Positions 8,669 to 19,400 of a stretch of DNA of 64,000 nt are shown here, in pieces (the stretch's first letter is position 1; every line of letters starts with the position of its first letter). The position numbers were made by a program, and so were the translations under genes. The DNA is from Bin95 sp965220855 (lineage in GTDB: Bacteria; Pseudomonadota; Alphaproteobacteria; Bin95): positions 1,426,001-1,490,000 of the forward strand of contig CBDCQY010000001.1 of NCBI GenBank assembly GCA_965220855.1, read 5' to 3'. The notes under the pieces were generated by a model, which was given only the letters and a program-made list of their open reading frames with translations, searched no databases and was not told the origin of the DNA.

Positions 8669-9427
8669 CTAGACGGTCAGATAGCCGCCATCGGCGGCGA
8701 TCGTCACGCCGGTCACATATTGCGCCATGTCCGAGGCCAGGAAGAGCACCGGGCCGGCAATGTCTTCCGGCGCGCCGGGGCGGCCCATCGGGATATGGCG
8801 CATGAAGCGGGCCAGCATCTCCGGGTTCTTCTGGATGCCGTCCTCGTTGAGCGGCGTGAAGATCAGCCCCGGCGCCACGGCGTTCACCCGGACGCCGAAG
8901 GGCGCGAGCTCGGCCGCAAGCGCCGTGGTGAAGTTCCTGACCGCGCCCTTCGAGGTCGTATAGGCCACCGAATTGGGCGTGTGCACGGTGGACTGGATCG
9001 AGCCGGTATTCACGATCCGCCCCTTGGTCTGCTTCAGCTGGTCGAGAAAGGCGTGCGTCATGTAGAACAGGCTGTTGATATTGACGGCGACCGTGTCTTC
9101 CCAGTCCTGCCGGGCGGTGTTGGAGGAAAGCGTCGCGCGGCGCACGATGCCGGCATTGTTGAACAGGATGGAGGCCGGCCCGAGCTCCAGATGCACCCGC
9201 CCGGCGAGCGCCTGGCAGGCGTTGGCGTCGGTCACGTCCACTGCATAGGCCAGCGCCGCCGCCCCGATGCCGCTCGCCACGGCCTTGGCCTTGTCGCCCG
9301 CTATATCGACCACCGCCACCCTGGCGCCGGCCTCCGCCATGGCCTCGGCCGCGCCCCGCCCGATGCCGGAGCCGCCGCCGGTGACGACGGCGATATGGCC
9401 CGCCAGCAGTCCCTCAGGCACGATCAT
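8669..9427 (-). CDS. Short-chain dehydrogenase/reductase (SDR)
   Basis: The 252-residue protein has the classical SDR signature: VTGGGSGIG (NAD(P)-binding TGxxxGxG) near residue 14, NNAG near 90, catalytic Tyr-Lys in YTTSKGA near 155, and a C-terminal IAADGGYLTV. Length is typical of classical SDRs. Its ATG overlaps the TGA of the upstream SDR gene (ATGA), so the two are coupled. The pair plus the EthD gene form a probable three-gene operon reading leftwards. Substrate not predictable; an alcohol or hydroxyacyl-type oxidation is likely for the family. Confidence 0.92.
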   Translation of the reverse strand: MIVPEGLLAGHIAVVTGGGSGIGRGAAEAMAEAGARVAVVDIAGDKAKAVASGIGAAALAYAVDVTDANACQALAGRVHLELGPASILFNNAGIVRRATLSSNTARQDWEDTVAVNINSLFYMTHAFLDQLKQTKGRIVNTGSIQSTVHTPNSVAYTTSKGAVRNFTTALAAELAPFGVRVNAVAPGLIFTPLNEDGIQKNPEMLARFMRHIPMGRPGAPEDIAGPVLFLASDMAQYVTGVTIAADGGYLTV

Positions 9428-10212
9428 CGCGAGGCCTCCTCCTTCACGGGCACGGTGTACATCAGCGGCAGCCGCCCGCCCTCGGCGAAGATCGTCTGGC
9501 CGGTGACATAGGAGGAGTCGTCACTGGCGAGGAACACCGCCACCGAGGCGATCTCGTCCGGCTCCGCCGCGCGCCCCATCGGCGTGCGCGACAGCACCAT
9601 GCGGCGCGACTCCGGCGAGGCGAACACCATGTTGCGCATGAGTTCGGTGTTGGTGGAGCCCGGCCCGATGGCGTTCGCCCGGATGCCCCGGTCGGCCAGC
9701 GCCAGCGCCATGCCGGCGGTCATGTGGTTCACCGCCGCCTTGCTAGTGCAATAGGGCAGCTGCGTCGGGATGATCCGCTTGCCGGCGACCGAGCCGATGG
9801 TGATCAGCGCGCCGCCCTCGCCCTGGGCCGCCATCTGGCGGGCCGCCGCCTGGCAGGTCAGCATGACGCCGTTCACATTGACGCGCATCACCCGGTCGAA
9901 ATCGGCTTCCTCCAGCTCCAGGAAGTCCGAGCCGAAGCCGATGCCGGCATTGGCGACCGCGATGTCCAGCCGCCCGTAGCGCGCGACGGCGAGCGCCACC
10001 ATGTCGCGCACCTCGCCCGCCTCGGTGACATCGGTAGCGGTGGCGGAGCAGGCGTCGTCATTGGCGATCGCGCGCGCGGCGGCTTCGGCCTTGTCGCCGT
10101 CGATGTCGGAAAGCAGCACCCTGGCTCCCTCGCGCACGAAGCGGGCGGCGATGGCGCTGCCGATCCCCTGTCCGGCTCCGGTGACGATGGCGACCTTGTT
10201 CTGCAGGCGCAT
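9424..10212 (-). CDS. Short-chain dehydrogenase/reductase (SDR)
   Basis: A 262-residue SDR beginning MRLQNKVAIVTGAGQGIGSA, with NAG in VANAGIG, a catalytic YCTSKAA motif and a VTGQTIFAEGG C-terminus. The reading frame is open further upstream to 10428. The ATG at 10212 is chosen because it starts exactly at the conserved SDR N-terminus and is preceded by GGGGAGAAC about 6 bases away. It is the first gene of the SDR-SDR-EthD operon. Dehydrogenation of a secondary alcohol is the likely general reaction; the substrate is unknown. Confidence 0.92.
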   Translation of the reverse strand: MRLQNKVAIVTGAGQGIGSAIAARFVREGARVLLSDIDGDKAEAAARAIANDDACSATATDVTEAGEVRDMVALAVARYGRLDIAVANAGIGFGSDFLELEEADFDRVMRVNVNGVMLTCQAAARQMAAQGEGGALITIGSVAGKRIIPTQLPYCTSKAAVNHMTAGMALALADRGIRANAIGPGSTNTELMRNMVFASPESRRMVLSRTPMGRAAEPDEIASVAVFLASDDSSYVTGQTIFAEGGRLPLMYTVPVKEEASR

Positions 10213-10304
10213 GGCTGTTCTCCCCTGGGGCTTCCTTGCAAATCGTCCCTGTGCGCGATCCGGCGCCGCTCGGATAGTGCCACATTCTGCCGCTCTAATC
10301 GCGA

Positions 10305-10332
10305 ACACGGATCGTGTCCTCGGATCGTGTCC
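10305..10332. promoter_or_regulatory. Palindrome and 12-base direct repeat upstream of the SDR operon
   Basis: ACACG-GAT-CGTGT forms a perfect 5-bp inverted repeat at 10305-10317. CGGATCGTGTCC is repeated directly at 10308-10319 and 10321-10332. The site lies about 95 bases upstream of the first SDR start codon, inside a 264-base gap. Such paired sites are often operators, but no regulator gene is adjacent, and no clear -35/-10 pair was found. This is a pattern seen in the sequence; its function is inferred. Confidence 0.3.
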
Positions 10333-10476
10333 CGAAGCGCTGACGCACCGTCGATGCGCCGCTTCTTCTGCAAGTGTCGTCCGGCCGGGAAAAAGCAGGT
10401 GTTCCTTCGGCTGCCTTCCGCTCGCCATTCTGGCGTTGCGTCAGGAATAAGCCTGTTTTGACTATTGGCGTTCGCA

Positions 10477-13400
10477 TCAGAAGTTGAAGCGAAAGTTGAA
10501 GTGGAGGCGGCGGTTGTCAGCGGAGCCGCCGCGGTTCTCATGGCCGGCGATCAGTTCCAGATCGATATGGCGGGCGGCGGCCTGGAAGGCGAGGCCGGCC
10601 TCCAGTTTGCTCCGGTCGCCCGTCTCCTCCGAGAGGCGCAGCAGGGGTGACAGCAGGCCGGATGAGGCCGGCAGCTGGAAGCCGTAGCGGGCCTCCAGTT
10701 CCAGCAGGGTTGCATCGTTGCTTCCGAAGCTGGCTTCGTCATAGTCGAGATCGTCCGCCAGCATCGCGGACCTGTCCGCGCGCGGACCGGTCGTCAGGCG
10801 CACCGACCAGGAGAGGCCGCGCCCGCGGGCGCCCGGCGCCAGCCGCGCCTCTAGGCTCGCGCCCCATTCGCGCACGCCACGCCCGGAATGCGCCGCCAGC
10901 CAGCGGCCGCTCGCATCCAGGCTGAAGCGCGAGCCGGGGTCCGTGAGGCGCCCGCCGACCGAAACCTCGACGCCGGAGCCCGTCACCCCGTCGCCGCCGT
11001 CCTGGCGCAGCGTCAGTGCGCCGTGCGGCGCCAGCGTCAGTTCGGAGCTGGAGAACACAAATCCGTCATGTTCGGCTTCCACGCCGACGCCGAGGCGCCA
11101 ACTCGCCGCCTTCAGCCCGCCGATCGAGGTCGCTCGGGAGCCGTCGGTCTCGATTTGCGCCAGGCCCAACTCGCCGGTTGCAGAGAGAGCGAAGCGGTCG
11201 TGCTGCGCTACGGGCATGCGCCCGCCGGCCGACAAGGCTAGCAATTCGAGGTCGGCCCGCTCCACCGCTCCTTCTCTCGGGCGATGCTCCATCTCGCCCT
11301 GCCCGGCTCCGAGCACCAGGCGCAACCGGCCGCCGCCTTCCGTCGTCATCTGCAGATAGGGCCAGACCGCGGTCACCGAGGTCTCGACGCTGCCGCTGTC
11401 CTCGTCGATGCGGTAGTCGGTCTCGCCGTCGCTCATCGAGAGTCCGAGGCCGGCCAGCAGCCGTTCGTCCAGCCGCGCGTCCAGCCCCAGCCAGCCGGCC
11501 CGCTGCTCCCCTTCATAGCGCCCCGTCTCCGCCGGGCCCTCGAACTGCCGCCAGTCGCCCCGGCCCCAGACCGTCCAGGCCGCGCCGCTGTCCGCAGTTT
11601 CGTCCGACGCAGCCAGCGGCAGCGTGAAGGCGCTGCCGCCCAACAGGGTCTCGGCGCTCACCGCGTCATGCCGCCCGGCCGCCCCGCCCGGGGTTCGCAC
11701 GATCCGGTTGCCCGTTTCGGAAGCGGCGAGTTGGCGCGCGTCGCCTACCCGGCGCCCGGCAAGCGACAGCGCCGGCGCGCCCGGCGTCGCATCGAACCGC
11801 AAGCGGATCGCATCCGTCGCGCTCGACAAGGCGGTCCGCGCGATCCTGGCGAGCATCGCCTTCAGCACTTGCCGCTCGACCTCCGGCGGGGCGTCCTCGA
11901 TCTCGTTGGTCACCGTCACCGTCACCGACCGGTCCGCCATATTGCCGTCGGCGTCGGTCGCGGTCAGCGTGTAGGCGTAGCCATTGTCCGCGTCGCTGTC
12001 GTCCGGCTTCTCGAAGTCCCGCCCGGCCAGCGTCACCGTGACGCCGCTGTTGCTCGCGCCCGAGAGCGCGAACAGGTCCGCATCGGCGCCCGAGAGCGAC
12101 CAGGCGACGGCGCCGATCGGCGCATCGCCCGTCAACACCGCCGCGCCGGCATAGTCGGCGTTCTCCGCCACGCTGGCGTTGGCCACGCCGCCGAGAGCCA
12201 GCGCCGCCGCCTCGATGACATCCGTCACCGTCACCGTCACCGCAAGGCTCGTGATGTTGTCGTCATCGTCGGTCGCGGTCAGCGTGTAGGCGTAGCCATT
12301 GTCCGCGTCGCTGTCGCCCGGGTTCTCATAGTTGCGCGCGGCCATCGACACCGTAACGCCGCTGTTGCTCCCGCCCGAAAGCGCGAACAGGCCGGCGTCC
12401 GCCCCCGAGAGCGACCAGGCGACGGCGCCGATCGGCGCATCGCCCGTGAGCGTCGCCATTCCGCTGTAGCCGGCGTTCTCCGCCACGCTGGCGTCGCCCA
12501 CCCCCGCGATGGCCAGAGCCGCAGTCTCGTCCGCGTCCGTCACCGCGATCGTCACCGAGGCGTTCGTGGTGTTGCTGTCGTCGTCGGTCGCAGTCAGCGT
12601 GTAGGCGTAGCTGTTGCCGCCGTCGGCGTCGCTCGGGTTCTCGAAGTCCTTCGGGGTCATCGACACCGTGACGCCGCCATTGCTCGCGCCCGAGAGCGTG
12701 AACAGGTCCGCGTCGGCGCCCGAAAGCGACCAGGAGACCGCGCCGATCGGCCCGCCCGTGAGCGTCGCCGTTCGGCTATAGGCCGCGCCCTCCGCCACGC
12801 TGGCGTCAGCCACCCCCGCCAAGGTCAGCGTCGCGGTCTCGATCGCGTCCGTCACCGTGACGGTCACCGTCCGGCTCACCGTGTTTTCGTCATCGTCGGT
12901 GGCGGTCAGCGTGTAGATATAGCTGTTGTCGGCGTCGGCGTCGGTCGGGTTTTCGAAGTCGCGCACCGTCAGCGTCACCGTGACCCCGCTGTTGCTCTCG
13001 TCCGAGAGTTCGAACAGCTCTCCGTCATCGCCGTCGAGCTTCCAGGCGACGGAGCCGATCGGCGCCTCGCCCGCCATCACCGCCGCGCCGCTATAGACGG
13101 CGTTCTCCGCCACACTGGCGTCGGCCACGCCCGCCACCGCGAGCGCAGCGACCTCTTTCGCGTCCGTGACCGTCACCGTGAAGACATCCGAGGTCACCGT
13201 GTCGCCGTCGCGATCCGTCGCCTTCAGCGTGTATTCGTAACGGTTGTCCCCGTCGCTGTCGGCGGGGTTCTCGAAGTCCTGCTCCGCCAGCGTCACGGTC
13301 GCCTCGGTGGCGCTCTCGCCCGACAGCGCGAACTTCCCGGCGTCGGCTCCGCCAAGCTCCCAGTTCACCGGCGCGTCGGCCCCGGCCAGCGTCGCCTTGT

Positions 13401-16400
13401 CGGTGAAGGTCCCGTTCTCCTCCACTTCGCCGCTGTCGAGCTCCGTCAGGACCAGTATCCGGTCATCGTCCGCGACCGTCACCGTCACGCTGCCCGCGAC
13501 CTCGTCATATTCCACGCCCGACGCCGCCAGCGCCACCGTCACGGTCTCGTTCGCCGCATCGTCGCCATCGTCATCGACCGGCGAGACCGTCACCGTCTGC
13601 GCCATCTCCCAGTCGTCGGCGGTGAAGGTCAGCTCCGCCGGCGAAACCGTCGCCGCGCCCGCGTCACCGCTCGACACCGCCACCGTCACCGCCGCCGTCG
13701 GCACATGCGAAAGCGCAACCGTGAATGTCCCGGCGCCCTGGCCTTCGCTCAGCGCCAGCGCGCCATTCGTCAGCCCCGCCAGACTCAAGGACGCGATCTC
13801 GTCATCCGCAACCGTCACCGAAACGCTGCCGGCGGCCTCGTCATATTCCACGCCCGACGCCGCCAGAGACACCGACAGGGCCTCGTTCCCCGCATCCGCG
13901 TCATCGACCGGCGTCACCGTCACCGTCTGCGCCACATTCCAGTTCGTCGGCGTGAATGACAGGGTCGTCGGCGTCGCCGCCGCCGCGCCCGCGTCACCGC
14001 TGGCTACCGCCACCGTCACCGCCGCCGTCGGCACATGCGAAAGCGCAACCGTGAATGTCCCGGCAGAGCCGCCCTCCGTCAGCGACACCGGACCCCCGGC
14101 AACCGCCAGCGACGCCGTCTCGTCATCCGCAACCGTCACCGAAACGCTGCCCGCGACCTCGTCATATTCCACGCCCGACGCCGCCAGAGACACCGACAGG
14201 GCCTCGTTCCCCGCATCCGCGTCATCGACCGGCGTCACCGTCACCGTCTGCGCCGTATTCCAGTTCGTCGGCGTGAATGACAGGGTCGCCGGCGCCGCCG
14301 CCGCCGCGCCCGCGTCACCGCTGGCTACCGCCACCGTCACCGCCGCCGTCGGCACATGCGAAAGCGCAACCGTGAATGTCCCGGCAGAGCCGCCCTCCGT
14401 CAGCGACACCGGACCCCCGGCAACCGCCAGAGACGCCGTCTCGTCATCCGCAACCGTCACCGAAACGCTGCCGGTAACCGATCCATACTCCGTCGCCCCG
14501 GACGCCGTGAGCGAGACCGACAGGGCCTCGTTCCCCGCATCCGCATCATCGACCGGCGTCACCGTCACCGTCTGCGCCGCATTCCAGTTCGTCGGTGTGA
14601 ACGACAGGGTCGCCGGCGTCGCCGCCGCCGCGCCCGTATCACCGCTGGCTACCGCCACCGTCACCGCCGCCGTCGGCACATGCGAAAGCGCAACCGTGAA
14701 TGTCCCGGCGGAGCCGCCCTCCGTCAGCGACACAGGACCCCCGGCAACCGCCAGAGACGCCGTCTCGTCATCCGCAACCGTCACCGAAACGCTGCCGGTA
14801 ACCGATCCATACTCCGTCGCCCCGGACGCCGTGAGCGAGACCGACAGCGACTCGTTCCCCGCATCCGCATCATCGACCGGCGTCACCGTCACCGTCTGCG
14901 CCGTATTCCAGTTCGTCGGCGTGAATGACAGGGTCGTCGGCGTCGCCGCCGCCGCGCCCGCGTCACCGCTGGCTACCGCCACCGTCACCGCCGCCGTCGG
15001 CGCATGCGAAAGCGCAACCGTGAATGTCCCGGCAGAGCCGCCCTCCGTCAGCGCCACCGGACCCCCGGCAACCGCCAGAGACGCCGTCTCGTCATCGTCA
15101 ACCGTCACCGAAACGCTGCCCGCGACCTCGTCATATTCCACGCCCGACGCCGCCAGAGACACCGACAGGGCCTCGTTCCCCGCATCCGCGTCATCGACCG
15201 GCGTCACCGTCACCGTCTGTGCCGCATTCCAGTTCGTCGGCGTGAATGACAGGGTCGCCGGCGTCGCCGCCGCCGCGCCCGTATCACCGCTGGCTACCGC
15301 CACCGTCACCGCCGCCGTCGGCACATGCGAAAGCGCAACCGTGAATGTCCCGGCAGAGCCGCCCTCCGTCAGCGACACCGGACCCCCGGCAACCGCCAGA
15401 GACGCCGTCTCGTCATCCGCAACCGTCACCGAAACGCTGCCCGCGACCTCGTCATATTCCACGCCCGACGCCGCCAGAGACACCGACAGGGCCTCGTTCC
15501 CCGCATCCGCGTCATCGACCGGCGTCACCGTCACCGTCTGCGCCGCATTCCAGTTCGTCGGCGTGAATGACAGGGTCGTCGGCGTCGCCGCCGCCGCGCC
15601 CGTATCACCGCTGGCTACCGCCACCGTCACCGCCGCCGTCGGCACATGCGAAAGCGCAACCGTGAATGTCCCGGCGGAGCCGCCCTCCGTCAGCGCCACC
15701 GGACCCCCGGCAACCGCCAGAGACGCCGTCTCGTCATCCGCAACCGTCACCGAAACGCTGCCCGCGACCTCGTCATATTCCACGCCCGACGCCGCCAGAG
15801 ACACCGACAGCGACTCGTTCCCCGCATCCGCGTCATCGACCGGCGTCACCGTAACCGTCTGCGCCGCATTCCAGTTCGTCGGCGTGAATGACAGGGTCGT
15901 CGGCGTCGCCGCCGCCGCGCCCGCGTCACCGCTGGCTACCGCCACCGTCACCGCCGCCGTCGGCACATGCGAAAGCGCAACCGTGAATGTCCCGGCAGAG
16001 CCGCCCTCCGTCAGCGCCACCGGACCCCCGGCAACCGCCAGAGACGCCGTCTCGTCATCGTCAACCGTCACCGAAACGCTGCCCGCGACCTCGTCATATT
16101 CCACGCCCGACGCCGCCAGAGACACCGACAGGGCCTCGTTCCCCGCATCCGCGTCATCGACCGGCGTCACCGTCACCGTCTGCGCCGCATTCCAGTTCGT
16201 CGGCGTGAATGACAGGGTCGTCGGCGTCGCCGCCGCCGCGCCCGCGTCACCGCTGGCTACCGCCACCGTCACCGCCGCCGTCGGCACATGCGAAAGCGCA
16301 ACCGTGAATGTCCCGGCAGAGCCGCCCTCCGTCAGCGACACCGGACCCCCGGCAACCGCCAGAGACGCCGTCTCGTCATCCGCAACCGTCACCGAAACGC

Positions 16401-19400
16401 TGCCCGCGACCTCGTCATATTCCACGCCCGACGCCGCCAGAGACACCGACAGGGCCTCGTTCCCCGCATCCGCGTCATCGACCGGCGTCACCGTCACCGT
16501 CTGCGCCGCATTCCAGTTCGTCGGCGTGAACGACAGGGTCGTCGGCGTCGCCGCCGCCGCGCCCGTATCACCGCTGGCTACCGCCACCGTCACCGCCGCC
16601 GTCGGCACATGCGAAAGCGCAACCGTGAATGTCCCGGCGGAGCCGCCCTCCGTCAGCGACACCGGACCCCCGGCAACCGCCAGAGACGCCGTCTCGTCAT
16701 CCGCAACCGTCACCGAAACGCTGCCCGCGACCTCGTCATATTCCACGCCCGACGCCGCCAGAGACACCGACAGGGCCTCGTTCCCCGCATCCGCGTCATC
16801 GACCGGCGTCACCGTAACCGTCTGCGCCGCATTCCAGTTCGTCGGCGTGAATGACAGGGTCGTCGGCGTCGCCGCCGCCGCGCCCGCGTCACCGCTGGCT
16901 ACCGCCACCGTCACCGCCGCCGTCGGCACATGCGAAAGCGCAACCGTGAATGTCCCGGCGGAGCCGCCCTCCGTCAGCGACACCGGACCCCCGGCAACCG
17001 CCAGAGACGCCGTCTCGTCATCCGCAACCGTCACCGAAACGCTGCCCGCGACCTCGTCATATTCCACGCCCGACGCCGCCAGAGACACCGACAGGGCCTC
17101 GTTCCCCGCATCCGCGTCATCGACCGGCGTCACCGTCACCGTCTGCGCCGCATTCCAGTTCGTCGGCGTGAATGACAGGGTCGCCGGCGTCGCCGCCGCC
17201 GCGCCCGTATCACCGCTGGCTACCGCCACCGTCACCGCCGCCGTCGGCACATGCGAAAGCGCAACCGTGAATGTCCCGGCGGAGCCGCCCTCCGTCAGCG
17301 CCACCGGACCCCCGGCAACCGCCAGAGACGCCGTCTCGTCATCCGCAACCGTCACCGAAACGCTGCCGGTAACCGATCCATACTCCGTCGCCCCGCTCGC
17401 CGTGAGCGAGACCGACAGGGCCTCATCCCCCGCATCCGCATCATCGACCGGCGTCACCGTCACCGTCTGCGCCGCATTCCAGTTCGTCGGCGTGAATGAC
17501 AGGGTCGTCGGCGTCGCCGCCGCCGCGCCCGCGTCACCGCTGGCTACCGCCACCGTCACCGCCGCCGTCGGCACATGCGAAAGCGCAACCGTGAATGTCC
17601 CGGCAGAGCCGCCCTCCGTCAGCGACACCGGACCCCCGGCAACCGCCAGAGACGCCGTCTCGTCATCCGCAACCGTCACCGAAACGCTGCCCGCGACCTC
17701 GTCATATTCCACGCCCGACGCCGCCAGAGACACCGACAGGGCCTCGTTCCCCGCATCCGCATCATCGACCGGCGTCACCGTCACCGTCTGCGCCGTATTC
17801 CAGTTCGTCGGCGTGAATGACAGGGTCGTCGGCGTCGCCGCCGCCGCGCCCGTATCACCGCTGGCTACCGCCACCGTCACCGCCGCCGTCGGCACATGCG
17901 AAAGCGCAACCGTGAATGTCCCGGCAGAGCCGCCCTCCGTCAGCGCCACCGGACCCCCGGCAACCGCCAGCGACGCCGTCTCGTCATCCGCAACCGTCAC
18001 CGAAACGCTGCCCGCGACCTCGTCATATTCCACGCCCGACGCCGCCAGAGACACCGACAGGGCCTCGTTCCCCGCATCCGCGTCATCGACCGGCGTCACC
18101 GTCACCGTCTGCGCCGTATTCCAGTTCGTCGGCGTGAACGACAGGGTCGTCGGCGTCGCCGTCGCCGCGCCCGCGTCACCGCTCGACACCGCCACCGTCA
18201 CCGCCGCCGTCGGCACATGCGAAAGCGCAACCGTGAATGTCCCGGCGGAGCCGCCCTCCGTCAGCGCCACCGGACCCCCGGCAACCGCCAGAGACGCCGT
18301 CTCGTCATCGTCAACCGTCACCGAAACGCCGCCCGTGACCGATCCATATTCGGCCGCCCCGCTCGCCGTGAGCGAGACCGACAGGGCCTCGTTCCCCGCA
18401 TCCGCGTCATCGACCGGCGTCACCGTCACCGTCTGCGCCGCATTCCAGTTCGTCGGCGTGAATGACAGGGTCGTCGGCGTCGCCGCCGCCGCGCCCGTAT
18501 CACCGCTCGACACCGCCACCGTCACCGCCGCCGTCGGCACATGCGAAAGCGCAACCGTGAATGTCCCGGCAGAGCCGCCCTCCGTCAGCGACACAGGACC
18601 CCCGGCAACCGCCAGCGACGCCGTCTCGTCATCCGCAACCGTCACCGAAACGCTGCCCGCGACCTCGTCATATTCCACGCCCGACGCCGCCAGAGACACC
18701 GACAGCGACTCGTTCCCCGCATCCGCATCATCGACCGGCGTCACCGTCACCGTCTGCGCCGTATTCCAGTTCGTCGGCGTGAACGACAGGGTCGTCGGCG
18801 TCGCCGCCGCCGCGCCCGCGTCACCGCTCGACACCGCCACCGTCACCGCCGCCGTCGGCACATGCGAAAGCGCAACCGTGAATGTCCCGGCGGAGCCGCC
18901 CTCCGTCAGCGACACCGGACCCCCGGCAACCGCCAGAGACGCCGTCTCGTCATCCGCAACCGTCACCGAAACGCTGCCGGCGGCCTCGTCATATTCCACG
19001 CCCGACGCCGCCAGAGACACCGACAGCGACTCGTTCCCCGCATCCGCGTCATCGACCGGCGTCACCGTCACCGTTTGCGCCGTATTCCAGTTCGTCGGCG
19101 TGAACGACAGGGTCGTCGGCGTCGCCGCCGCCGCGCCCGTATCACCGCTGGCTACCGCCACCGTCACCGCCGCCGTCGGCACATGCGAAAGCGCAACCGT
19201 GAAGCTCCCGGCAGAGCCGCCCTCCGTCAGCGCCACAGGACCCCCGGCAACCGCCAGAGACGCCGTCTCGTCATCGTCAACCGTCACAGCCACCCCGTCC
19301 GTGACCGATCCATATTCGGCAGCCCCGCTCGCCGTGAGCGAAACCGACAGGGCCTCATCTCCCGCATCCGCGTCATCGACCGGCGTCACCGTCACCGTCT